Assembly: GCF_006716425.1 (NCBI RefSeq)
Contig: NZ_VFOZ01000002.1
Location: forward strand, 1,054,001 to 1,118,000
Reading direction: 5' to 3'
DNA from: Actinoallomurus bryophytorum
Lineage (GTDB): Bacteria > Actinomycetota > Actinomycetes > Streptosporangiales > Streptosporangiaceae
Length of the DNA stretch: 64,000 nt
Shown here: in pieces, positions 1 through 11,447 of the stretch
How the letters are laid out: each line of letters opens with the position of its first letter
Numbering within the stretch: position 1 is the first letter of the stretch
Translations under genes and position numbers: made by a program
The notes under the pieces: model-generated
What the model was told of the DNA's origin: nothing
Database searches by the model: none
What the model saw: only the letters and a program-made list of their open reading frames with translations

Positions 1-703
1 GCCGGCCGCCGCGCGCGTTGAGGAACAGCGCGGCGCCGCCCTGGCCACCGGCGTTCAGGACCGGGCGTGCCCGCAGGAGATAGGCCTCCAGCGCCTCTCG
101 CGCGTACCGGCCCACCGGGACGACCCGGTCCTTGGCCCCCTTGCCGTGCAGGCGCACGACGGCGTCGGCGAGGTCGACGTCGCCGACCTCCAGGCCGACC
201 GCCTCGGAGATCCGCGCGCCGGTGCCGTAAAGAAGCTCCAGCAGCGCACGGTCGCGAAGGTCGCGCTCGGTGCCGCCCGGACCGGCGGCGGCGAGAAGGC
301 GCTCCACGTCCTCGATCGTGATCGCCTTCGGCGGGCGCCGCGGGGGCGCCGGCGGCCTGACGCCCTGTGCCGGGTCGACCGCCGACAGTCCCTCGCGTAC
401 GGCGAAACGGTGCAGGCCGCGCACGGCCACCACGGCGCGCGCGGCGGACCCCGCGGCGAGCGGCGGGTGCAGGTCGTCGCCCTCGCGCAGTCCGGTCAGG
501 AAGGACACCACGTCGTCCTCACCGACCTGGCCGATCTCCATACGGCCGCGCGCGACCAGGACATCGACGTAGCGGCGCAGGTCGCGCCGGTAGGAGCTGA
601 GGGTGTTCGCGGCCAGGCCACGATCGACCGCGAGGTGGTCGAGGTAGCTGCGGACCTCGGCCCGCAGCGCTCGGCCGAGCTCTTCACCGGCGGCGGATAT
701 CAG
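1..703 (-). CDS. xerD: Tyrosine site-specific recombinase, XerD type (3' end cut by window edge)
   Basis: This is the amino-terminal and early catalytic part of a tyrosine recombinase that acts with XerC at dif to resolve chromosome dimers. The SAM-like core-binding domain is seen as RSYLDHLAVDRGLAANTLSS, followed by the first catalytic Arg in GTGARISEAVGL and the beta-hairpin Lys in GKGAKDR. The HxxR and Tyr motifs lie beyond the window. It is the third gene of a minus-strand unit with pyrG and a NUDIX gene, an arrangement also known from mycobacteria. The start is a problem: after an in-frame stop at 713-715 there is no ATG, GTG or TTG before residue ~54. I give the upstream limit at a CTG (701-703), which keeps the whole DNA-binding domain. 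The family call is firm; whether it is XerD or XerC is less so. Confidence 0.8.
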   Translation of the reverse strand, partial: MISAAGEELGRALRAEVRSYLDHLAVDRGLAANTLSSYRRDLRRYVDVLVARGRMEIGQVGEDDVVSFLTGLREGDDLHPPLAAGSAARAVVAVRGLHRFAVREGLSAVDPAQGVRPPAPPRRPPKAITIEDVERLLAAAGPGGTERDLRDRALLELLYGTGARISEAVGLEVGDVDLADAVVRLHGKGAKDRVVPVGRYAREALEAYLLRARPVLNAGGQGGAALFLNARGGR

Positions 704-742
704 TGCGGCACCTCATCCCGGCAGGTCGTTGCGGTAGGCGGG

Positions 743-3129
<2,387 letters not shown>

Positions 3130-3149
3130 TCAGCCCCGCGTCGATCAGA

Positions 3150-4877
3150 TCAGCTGTAACCGCCGGCGTAACTTCCGCTCGCCGCGCCCGGCGACACCGA
3201 ACGCATCTGACCCGTCAGTTCGTCGATGATCTTTCTGGCCTGGTCCGCGGAGCTTCGCGCCTGGTCGCGCTCGGCCGACATCGCGGCCAGCGCGTCGCGC
3301 TGCTGGGTGACCGCCTCGGCGAGCTGGTCGACCCATTCTTCGCGTTCTTTGAGCTTCTGGGTGATGGAGTCGCGTTCGCTGCTCGCCTGGCGTGCCTGGG
3401 CGAGCGCCTGGTCGCGTTCGCGCGAGGTGTCCTCGGCGCGGCGCTGGGTCTGCGCGAGCTCCGAGGCGGCGCGTGCCTGCGCCAGCTCGGCGGAGTCGCG
3501 CTGGCTCTCGGCCTGCTTGAGCGAGTCGAGCGCCCGGCGGCGTTCGCCGTCCAGGTCCTGGATCCGGCGGCGGGCGTCCTCGGCGTCCTTCGAGGAGACC
3601 TCCAGCGACGAGACCTTGCTGCGCAGGGTGCCGAGCTCGGCCTGGGCCGTCTCCAGCGCCTGTGCCAGGTCCGCCGCGTGCTTGGAGATCCGGTCGCGTT
3701 CGCCCTCGGTCGCCTTGCGCCCGCTCTGCGCCTCGCCCGCGGACCGGTGCGCCTCGTCGCGGTCCTCGCGCATCTGGTCGCGCTCGGCCATGGACTGCCG
3801 TGCGGCGACCTCGGACTGCTCGGCCGAGGCACGCGCCTGGTCGCGCTCGACGAACGCCTGGCGCATCGCGGCCTCGGACTGCTCGAACTGGGCGCGCAGG
3901 CGCTCGGCCTCCTGCCAGGCGCCCGCCGACTCGCGCTGGGCGGACTCACGCTCGGACATCATCTGGCGTACGGCGGCCTCGGACTGCTCGATACGCTGCT
4001 CGGCCTGGCGCGCCTGGGCGAGTGCCTGGTCGGTCTCCTGACGGGCGCCGACCGCCTCGCGCTGGGCGTTGTCGCGCTCGCCGAGGGCCTGGCGCATCGC
4101 GGCCTCGGACTGCTCGGCCTGCGCGCGTGCCCGCAGCCCCTCCTGCCAGGCGGTGTTGGCCTCCTGCTTGGCCGACTCGCGCTCGGAGATGGCCTGGCGA
4201 ACGGCCGCCTCGGACTGCTCGACGCGCTGGGCCATCTCCTCGAACTGGGCGCGTACGCGGTCGAGCTCCTGCTGCATGGCGGCGACGTCCTGCTTGGCCG
4301 ACTCGCGCTCGGCCATCAGCTGGCGCGCGGTCACCTCGGCCTGTTCTTTCTGCTGGCGTACGGCCTGCGCCTCCTGGCGCATCGCCGCGGCGTCGCGCTG
4401 CGCGGACTCGCGCTCGGTCATCAGCTGGCGTACGGCGGCCTCGGCCTGCTCGGCACGGTGGTCCAGCTGGTCGTGCTGGGCGCGGATGCGCTCGATCTCC
4501 TGCATCGCGGCCGCGGCGTCCTGCTTGGCGCTCTCACGCTCGGCCAGCATCTGGCGCGCGGTGGCCTGTGCCTGCTGCGCCTGCGCGCGGTGGCGTTCGA
4601 CCTCCTGCCACGCCGAGGCGGCCTCCTGCTTGCTCTTCTCGTGCTCCGCCTGGACGGCCGCGATCTGGACCGCGGACTCCTGTTTGGCCTCCGCGACCTT
4701 CTGCTCGCCCTGCGCCAGAGCGCCGGCGAGCATGTCCGCCATCTGCCTCAGCCGGTCGACGACCTCGCCCGGTTGATCCACGCTGCCGCCGTGGGCCGGC
4801 CGGGCGCCGTTGTTCGGCAACCACGACGACCCCCCGCCCTCGGCGTAGGAACCGCCCGAACCATTGAGATCGCTCAC
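3150..4877 (-). CDS. Long coiled-coil protein with heptad-phased super-repeats
   Basis: This 575-residue protein has no enzyme motif. Residues 1-35 are Gly/Ser/Pro-rich, the rest is a nearly continuous Ala/Glu/Gln/Arg coiled coil, and the last ~15 residues are again Gly/Ser-rich. From residue 105 the motif A-x-x-RQ-x-x-x-ER recurs at spacings of 42, 35, 42, 35, 42, 35 and 21 residues, all multiples of seven. The design recalls actinobacterial cytoskeletal or polarity coiled-coil proteins such as Scy and FilP, but I see no signature assigning it to either; a chromosome-partition-like ATPase head is absent. The GTG start is chosen because it precedes the Gly-rich amino terminus; an upstream in-frame start gives nine more residues. 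It is convergent with nothing and lies behind pyrG on the same strand. Function is unknown. Confidence 0.85.
   Translation of the reverse strand: MSDLNGSGGSYAEGGGSSWLPNNGARPAHGGSVDQPGEVVDRLRQMADMLAGALAQGEQKVAEAKQESAVQIAAVQAEHEKSKQEAASAWQEVERHRAQAQQAQATARQMLAERESAKQDAAAAMQEIERIRAQHDQLDHRAEQAEAAVRQLMTERESAQRDAAAMRQEAQAVRQQKEQAEVTARQLMAERESAKQDVAAMQQELDRVRAQFEEMAQRVEQSEAAVRQAISERESAKQEANTAWQEGLRARAQAEQSEAAMRQALGERDNAQREAVGARQETDQALAQARQAEQRIEQSEAAVRQMMSERESAQRESAGAWQEAERLRAQFEQSEAAMRQAFVERDQARASAEQSEVAARQSMAERDQMREDRDEAHRSAGEAQSGRKATEGERDRISKHAADLAQALETAQAELGTLRSKVSSLEVSSKDAEDARRRIQDLDGERRRALDSLKQAESQRDSAELAQARAASELAQTQRRAEDTSRERDQALAQARQASSERDSITQKLKEREEWVDQLAEAVTQQRDALAAMSAERDQARSSADQARKIIDELTGQMRSVSPGAASGSYAGGYS
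3809..4565 (-). repeat. Coding super-repeat of 231 bp (42+35 residues) in the coiled-coil gene
   Basis: Three alternations of a 42-residue and a 35-residue unit, then a 21-residue unit, encode residues 105 to about 357 of the coiled-coil protein. Unit starts fall at residues 105, 147, 182, 224, 259, 301, 336 and 357. Every spacing is a multiple of seven, so heptad phase is kept throughout. Confidence 0.85.
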
Positions 4878-4963
4878 ATAGGGAACTCTAAGGGCGACTC
4901 GCAAGGCTGTCTGCCATGTCCAAGAACGTGTGCCGTATCACTCGCGAATTGACCCGACCATGA

Positions 4964-6022
<1,059 letters not shown>

Positions 6023-6072
6023 CCGCGGTCGCGGGCCGCCGGTTCGGGGCCGGCCCCGCGCGTACGGCGAGG

Positions 6073-6097
6073 GGGCGGGCCCGGCTCGGGCCCGCCC
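6073..6097 (+). terminator. GC-rich hairpin after pip
   Basis: GGGCGGGCCC and GGGCCCGCCC form a perfect 10-bp stem with a five-base loop, 50 bp after the stop codon. There is no T-run, as is common for actinomycete terminators. Confidence 0.6.
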
Positions 6098-6251
6098 GTC
6101 CGGTGTGTCCGGTATCACTTCGCGCCGGTCCGTCGCCTGTACGACGGCGTACGACGGGTGCCGCACCGCTCTGGCGGTACTGGCCGCCTGGTCCTATCCG
6201 AATCTGATTCGGTACCGTGGAGCGGGAAAAGACCGCAGGAGGGGTGCTTGC

Positions 6252-7430
6252 GTGGCCGATTCCACGACGGATACGGCGATCGCCGGGCTCGGCATGACGG
6301 AGCTCGGCAAGGTCTACGGCCACAGTCCGCGCCGGCTCGCCGCCGACGCCGTGCGCGCCGCGGCCGAGGACGCCGGCCTGGCCCTGGCCGACCTCGACGG
6401 GCTGATCGTGAGCAGCGGCATGTCCGGTTCTCCCGGCATCGAGCTGGCCCGCACTCTCGGCCTGCGCGATCTGCGCCTCCTCACCCACATGAACTCCTAC
6501 GGGGCGACCGCCGTCGCGATGGTCTCCCATGCCACCGCGATGATCCAGAGCGGCGCGGCGTCGACGGTCGCGTGCGTGTTCGCGGACGCGCCGCTGGAGC
6601 CCGAACGCAACTCGGGCTCGGCCTACCATCGCGACGAAAAGGAGTGGCACGGGGTCGGCGGGCTCCAGGCGGCACTGGGATTCCGCAGTGTCAACGCGTT
6701 CTACGCCCTGGCCACGCGGCGGCACATGGAGCGGTACGGCACCACGAGCGAGCAGCTCGGCGCGATCGCCGTCGCCACCCGCGCCTGGGCCCAGGGCAAC
6801 CCCCTGGCACAGATGCGCGAGCCGATCTCGCTGCGCGACCACCAGGAGTCCCGCTGGGTCGTCGAGCCGCTGCACCTGCTCGACTGCTGCCTCGTCTCCA
6901 ACGGCGGCATCGCGGTGATCGTCACGAGCGCCGAGCGCGCCCGTGACCTGGCCCGGCCACCCGTCCACGTCTGGGGATGGGCCCAGGGCCACCCCGGCCA
7001 CCGGCTGACACGCGGCAGCGACTTCGGGCTGACCACCGGCGCCGCGCTGTCCGGGCCCGCGGCGATGAAGATGGCCGGGGTCACCACGGCCGAGATCGAC
7101 GTGTGCCAGATCTATGACTGCTACACCTTCACCGTCCTGGTGACGCTGGAGGACTACGGCTTCTGCGCCAAGGGCGAGGGCGGCCCGTTCGCCGCGAGCG
7201 GCGCGCTGGGCCCCGGCGGGACACTGCCGGTCAACACCGGCGGCGGGCAGCTGTCGGCGTACTACATGTGGGGCATGACCCCGCTGTCGGAGGCCGTGAT
7301 CCAGGCGCGCGGTCACGGAGGCGACCGCCAGGCGCCGCGGAACGACGTGGTCCTCGTCAGCGGCAACGGCGGCATCCTCGACCACCACGCGACGTTGATC
7401 GTCAGCCCGCACGCGAAGGGACGGCCGTGA
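6252..7430 (+). CDS. Thiolase-fold protein of the lipid-transfer/aldolase (Ltp2-like) type
   Basis: This 392-residue protein has the thiolase fold but not thiolase chemistry. The position of the CoA-acylating Cys reads HMNSYGAT, and the usual Gly-His-Pro loop after NTGGGQLS reads AYYMWG. Tyr residues at 288, 291, 337 and 338 lie where, in steroid side-chain aldolases such as Ltp2, catalytic tyrosines occur. The next gene encodes a Zn-ribbon/OB-fold (DUF35) protein, the known partner class of such aldolases. I infer that it cleaves or forms a C-C bond in an acyl-CoA substrate, but the substrate is unknown. AGGAGGGG seven bases upstream fixes the GTG start. It overlaps the following gene by four bases. 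Confidence 0.85.
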   Translation: MADSTTDTAIAGLGMTELGKVYGHSPRRLAADAVRAAAEDAGLALADLDGLIVSSGMSGSPGIELARTLGLRDLRLLTHMNSYGATAVAMVSHATAMIQSGAASTVACVFADAPLEPERNSGSAYHRDEKEWHGVGGLQAALGFRSVNAFYALATRRHMERYGTTSEQLGAIAVATRAWAQGNPLAQMREPISLRDHQESRWVVEPLHLLDCCLVSNGGIAVIVTSAERARDLARPPVHVWGWAQGHPGHRLTRGSDFGLTTGAALSGPAAMKMAGVTTAEIDVCQIYDCYTFTVLVTLEDYGFCAKGEGGPFAASGALGPGGTLPVNTGGGQLSAYYMWGMTPLSEAVIQARGHGGDRQAPRNDVVLVSGNGGILDHHATLIVSPHAKGRP

Positions 7431-7828
7431 CCCGCGATCCCGGTGAGGACGCGATCGGCACGATCCGCCGCGACGGGCGTTCCGGCCCCTTCTTCGACGG
7501 CGCCGCCGAGGGCCGGCTGGTGCTGCGGCGCTGTGAAGCCTGCGGGCAGTGGTTCGCCCCGGACGCGGCCGGCTGTCCCGACTGCGGCACGGACGAGCTG
7601 ACCTGGGCCGAGGCGACCGGCGAGGCCGTACTGGTGTCCTGGGCGGTCGCCCACTCGCGTACCGGCCACACCGCTCCGCTGGCTCTGGTCGAGCTCGCCG
7701 AGGGGCCCTGGATGTACGCGCGGCTGGACGGCGTGGCGGGTCCACACGAAGGCCTGCCGCTGCGAGCGAGCTTCGTCCACCCCGATGATGGCGAGAGCTA
7801 TCCCGTGTTCAAGGAGCGCCGCCGATGA
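7427..7828 (+). CDS. Zn-ribbon/OB-fold DUF35 protein, acyl-CoA-associated
   Basis: This 133-residue protein starts with a rubredoxin-like zinc ribbon of two CxxC pairs ten residues apart (CEAC and CPDC). An OB-fold follows with the motif ARLDGV. Family members bind acyl-CoA and form obligate complexes with thiolase-like aldolases or hydratases. The GTGA overlap with the thiolase-like gene and the ATGA overlap with the next gene argue for stoichiometric co-translation. The substrate is unknown. Confidence 0.88.
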   Translation: MTRDPGEDAIGTIRRDGRSGPFFDGAAEGRLVLRRCEACGQWFAPDAAGCPDCGTDELTWAEATGEAVLVSWAVAHSRTGHTAPLALVELAEGPWMYARLDGVAGPHEGLPLRASFVHPDDGESYPVFKERRR

Positions 7829-8946
7829 GGACAGAGGTCTGCGAGAAGTTCGGGATCGGTTTCCCGCTGTTCGCCTTCAGCCACTGCCGGGACGTGGTGG
7901 CCGCGGTCACGAACGCGGGCGGGTTCGGCGTCCTCGGCGCGGTGGCCTACTCCCCCGAACGCCTCGAGGAGGAGCTGCGCTGGATCGACGACCACGTGGA
8001 CGGCCGCCCGTACGGGGTCGACGTCCTGGTGCCCGGCAAGATCGCGAAGGAGGCGGAGGCACCCGGCGACCTGTTGTCCGCCGTCCCGTCGCGGCACTGG
8101 GAGTTCCTCGCCGGGATCTTCGAACGCTACGGCGTGCCGGCGCCCGACCTCGACGCCGCCGACGGGCGCGGCGCCGGCCGCCAGGTGACCAAGGAGGGCG
8201 CCACCGAGCTGATCGACGTCGCGCTGAACCACCCGATCCGGCTCATCGCCAGCGCGCTCGGCCCGCCGCCGCCGGTGATGGTCGAGCGCGCGCGTGCCGC
8301 GGGCGTGCCCGTGGCGGCGCTCGTCGGCACCGTCGAGCACGCGCGACGGCAGGTCGCGGCCGGCGTGGACCTGATCATCGCGCAGGGCTCGGAGGCCGGC
8401 GGGCACACCGGCGAGATCTCCACGATGGTGCTCGTGCCTGAGGTCGTCGACGCGGTCGCGCCGCTGCCCGTCCTCGCCGCCGGCGGCATCGCCTCGGGCC
8501 GGCAGATGGCCGCGGCGATGGCCCTCGGCGCGCAGGGCGTGTGGTGCGGGTCGGTCTGGCTGACCACCGAGGAGGCCGAGACCCTCCCGGCGGTGAAGGC
8601 GAAGATGCTCGCCGCCACCTCCGCCGACACGGTCCGCTCCCGCTCCCGTACGGGCAAGCCCGCGCGGCAGCTGCGGTCCTCCTGGACCGAGGAGTGGGAC
8701 GAGTCCCCCGACAGCCCCGGCGCGCTGCCGATGCCGCTGCAGCTCATCGTCGCCGAGGGCGCGATGGGAGCGATCGGCAAGGCCGCCGAGAACGGCAACG
8801 AGGGCGGCCGCCGCCTGGCGAACTACTTCGTCGGCCAGGTCGTCGGTCGGCTCGACACCGTCAAGCCCGCGCGTCAGGTCGTCTACGACATGGTCGAGGA
8901 GTTCGCCGGCACCCTGGAAAGACTGGCCGAGATCGGCGGCGAGTAG
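7825..8946 (+). CDS. Nitronate monooxygenase family FMN enzyme
   Basis: This 373-residue TIM-barrel flavoprotein belongs to the 2-nitropropane dioxygenase/nitronate monooxygenase family. FMN-binding loops are visible as QGSEAGGHTGE and LAAGGIASGRQM, followed by GAQGVWCGSVWL. Actinobacterial genomes carry several such paralogs, often beside acyl-CoA metabolism genes, and many are probably not true nitronate oxidases. Here it is the last gene of a coupled trio with a thiolase-like protein and its DUF35 partner, so a role on a CoA-bound intermediate is plausible. The ATG overlaps the upstream stop by four bases. Confidence 0.9.
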   Translation: MRTEVCEKFGIGFPLFAFSHCRDVVAAVTNAGGFGVLGAVAYSPERLEEELRWIDDHVDGRPYGVDVLVPGKIAKEAEAPGDLLSAVPSRHWEFLAGIFERYGVPAPDLDAADGRGAGRQVTKEGATELIDVALNHPIRLIASALGPPPPVMVERARAAGVPVAALVGTVEHARRQVAAGVDLIIAQGSEAGGHTGEISTMVLVPEVVDAVAPLPVLAAGGIASGRQMAAAMALGAQGVWCGSVWLTTEEAETLPAVKAKMLAATSADTVRSRSRTGKPARQLRSSWTEEWDESPDSPGALPMPLQLIVAEGAMGAIGKAAENGNEGGRRLANYFVGQVVGRLDTVKPARQVVYDMVEEFAGTLERLAEIGGE

Positions 8947-9057
8947 CCGGCCGGGTACTCAGGTTCGTCGCGCGGTGGTGTCGAATCGCGCCGAGCCCGT
9001 TCGTAGCCAAGGTGAGAGGCCGGCAACGGGCCGGTCGCCACTCACGAGGAGAGCATC

Positions 9058-9636
9058 ATGGCCGCGACTTACACCTTCGACGTCTTTTCCAGCCTCGACG
9101 GTTTCGGTACCGCCGGCGGCGACTGGACCGGCTACTGGGGCAAGCAGGGCCCCGAGCTCCTCGACCACCGCCTCGCTCTGTACGGCGAGGAGCAGCGGAT
9201 GGTCTTCGGGGCCAACACGTATCGGGCGTTCGCGCGGATGCTGGCATCGAGCACCGAGGAGTCCGACGTGCGCGACCCATGGGTCACACGGATGAGGAGC
9301 CTGCCGGCAACGGTGGTCTCGACCACACTGGAAGGATCCCTCGACTGGCCGGACGCGACCGTCGCGAGCGGCGACGCCGTCGACGTCGTCGCCCGGCTCA
9401 AGGAGGAGTCCGAGGTGCCCCTGCGCTCGCACGGCAGCCTGTCGATGAATCGCGCGCTGATGGCCGCCGGTCTGGTCGACCGCGTCCAGGTGACGCTCTT
9501 CCCCGTGATCACCGGCCGGACCGGGCAGGAACCGATCTTCGGGGGCGCGGCCGACTTCGACCTCGAGCTGATCGAGCACCGGACGCTCGACGGCCACATC
9601 CAGGAGCTCGTCTACCGGCCCACCCTGCATGCCTGA
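9058..9636 (+). CDS. Dihydrofolate reductase-like protein (RibD C-terminal family)
   Basis: This 192-residue protein has the RibD C-terminal/DHFR-like fold: an early SLDGF motif, VFGANTYRAF in the nucleotide-binding half, and SLSMNRALMAAGLVDRVQV with FPVITG in the second half. Such stand-alone proteins are common in actinomycetes and are thought to be NADPH-dependent reductases of unknown substrate. GAGGAGA six bases before the ATG supports the start. It is alone between the nitronate monooxygenase gene and a two-component pair. Confidence 0.88.
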   Translation: MAATYTFDVFSSLDGFGTAGGDWTGYWGKQGPELLDHRLALYGEEQRMVFGANTYRAFARMLASSTEESDVRDPWVTRMRSLPATVVSTTLEGSLDWPDATVASGDAVDVVARLKEESEVPLRSHGSLSMNRALMAAGLVDRVQVTLFPVITGRTGQEPIFGGAADFDLELIEHRTLDGHIQELVYRPTLHA

Positions 9637-9685
9637 GCCGGTCCACGCACCCACCCGAGGCTGAGAAGCGGCCAGTATTGACCGT

Positions 9686-10363
9686 GTGTCCGAACAACTG
9701 ATCCTCGTCGTCGAGGACGAGCCCTCGCTCGCTGAGGCGGTGGCCGCGCGGCTGCGGGCGGAACACTTCGCGGTCCAGGTGGCGGCCGACGGCCCGGCCG
9801 CGGTCGAGTCCTTCCGCCGCCACCGGCCGGACCTGCTGGTCCTGGACCTCATGCTGCCCGGTTTCGACGGGCTCGAGGTCTGCCGCCGCGTCCAGGCGAT
9901 GAGCCCGGTGCCGGTGCTGATGCTGACCGCGCGCGACGGGGAGACCGACCAGCTCGTCGGGCTGGGGGTCGGGGCGGACGACTACCTCACCAAGCCGTTC
10001 AGCATGCGGGTGCTGGTGGCACGCGTCCGCGCCCTGCTGCGCCGGGCCGGGCGCGCCGCGACGCCGGCCGCCGAGGTCGTACGGGCCGGGCCGGTCGAGG
10101 TGGACCCGCTCGCCCGCCGGGTGCGCTGCCGGGGCGCGGAGGTGCACCTCACGCCGACCGAGTTCGACCTGCTGCACTGCCTCGCCGTCGCGCCCGGCGC
10201 GGTGTTCACCCGCGCGCAGCTGCTCGAACGGATCTGGGACTGGGCCGACGCGTCGCCCACGCGCGCGGTGGACAGTCACGTCAAGGCGCTGCGCCGCAAG
10301 CTCGGCCCCGGCCTGATCAGGACCGTGCACGGCGTGGGGTACTCCCTGGAGGTCCCGGCGTGA
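9686..10363 (+). CDS. OmpR/PhoB-family response regulator
   Basis: This 225-residue protein has a receiver domain with acidic pair VVEDEPS, the phospho-acceptor Asp54 in LVLDLMLPG, and Lys103 in YLTKPF. The carboxy-terminal winged helix (LTPTEFDLLHCL, VDSHVKALRRKLG, VHGVGYSL) binds DNA. The start is the second of two overlapping GTG codons. The stop overlaps the GTG of the sensor kinase gene, so the two form one coupled pair. Its target genes are not evident. Confidence 0.95.
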   Translation: MSEQLILVVEDEPSLAEAVAARLRAEHFAVQVAADGPAAVESFRRHRPDLLVLDLMLPGFDGLEVCRRVQAMSPVPVLMLTARDGETDQLVGLGVGADDYLTKPFSMRVLVARVRALLRRAGRAATPAAEVVRAGPVEVDPLARRVRCRGAEVHLTPTEFDLLHCLAVAPGAVFTRAQLLERIWDWADASPTRAVDSHVKALRRKLGPGLIRTVHGVGYSLEVPA

Positions 10364-11346
10364 TCCCCCGCCCGCTCGACCCGCTACGGTCCATCAAGAT
10401 CAAACTCGGCGTGCTGGTCGCGGTCAGCTCGTGTGCCACCGCCCTCGCCCTCAAGGAGGCGCTGGAGCACGGCATCCGGGGCCGCTACGCGCTGCCCGTC
10501 GCCGTGCTCGCCGCGCTCGCGGTCACCCAGGTCCTCGCGCACGGCATGACGTCACCGCTGCGGGGAATGACGGCCGCCGCCCGTGCGATGGCCGGCGGCC
10601 GCTACGACGCCCGCGTACGCGCCAGCTCACGTGACGAGGTGGGCGAGCTGGCCCAGGCGTTCAACCAGATGGCCGCCGACCTCGCCGAGGTGGACCGCCA
10701 GCGCCGTGAGTTCGTCGCGAACGTCTCCCACGAGCTGCGAACGCCGATCAGCGCCCTGCACGCCCAGCTGGAGAACATCGCCGACGGTGTGACGCCCGCC
10801 GGCCCCGAGACGCTGGGGGTCGCGCTCCGGCAGACCGAACGCCTCGGCCGGCTCGTCGGCCAGCTCCTCGACCTGTCACGCGCCGACGCGGCCGGCGACG
10901 CGCTCGACCGTACGGAGTTCGCCGTCGGGCCGTTCCTGGCCGGTGTGGCCGCCGAGGGCCGCGCGGCGCGTCCCGGTGTCCGCATCGTGCTCGACGTGCC
11001 ACCGGACCTGGTCGTACTGGCCGACCGGGACCGCCTCCACCAGGTCGTGGAGAACCTCATGGACAACGCGGCGGCGCACGGCCCGGCCGACGGCACCGTC
11101 ACCGTCACGGCACGGCCGCGCGGAAGGACCGGCGGGCTGGCACTGGACGTCGCCGACGAAGGGCCGGGTATCGCGCCGGGCGAACGGGCACGCGTCTTCG
11201 AGCGCTTCTACCGGGGCGCGGGCGGCGACGGCGGCACGGGGCTCGGACTCGCGATCGCCCGCTGGGCCGTCGAGCTGCACGGCGGCAGCATCGAGGTGGC
11301 GGGCGAGGGGCCGGGATCCCGGATCCGGGTGACCATCCCGGGCTGA
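10360..11346 (+). CDS. Sensor histidine kinase with almost no extracellular loop
   Basis: This 328-residue kinase has two membrane segments (about residues 14-31 and 43-60), a HAMP linker (62-115), the HisKA box with phospho-acceptor His124 in NVSHELRTP, and the ATPase domain with NLMDNAAAH, DEGPGI and GTGLGLAI. The loop between the membrane segments is only about ten residues, so it should sense within the membrane or through a partner rather than bind an external ligand. It is coupled to the response regulator just upstream. Confidence 0.94.
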   Translation: MIPRPLDPLRSIKIKLGVLVAVSSCATALALKEALEHGIRGRYALPVAVLAALAVTQVLAHGMTSPLRGMTAAARAMAGGRYDARVRASSRDEVGELAQAFNQMAADLAEVDRQRREFVANVSHELRTPISALHAQLENIADGVTPAGPETLGVALRQTERLGRLVGQLLDLSRADAAGDALDRTEFAVGPFLAGVAAEGRAARPGVRIVLDVPPDLVVLADRDRLHQVVENLMDNAAAHGPADGTVTVTARPRGRTGGLALDVADEGPGIAPGERARVFERFYRGAGGDGGTGLGLAIARWAVELHGGSIEVAGEGPGSRIRVTIPG

Positions 11347-11447
11347 CCCGCACAGAATCTCCACGACACCCTCACATCTTCCGCGCCACCGGTCGCCCGT
11401 GCGGGGCCGTCCCACCATAGGACAGCCGCCTATCCCCCGGAGCAGCC

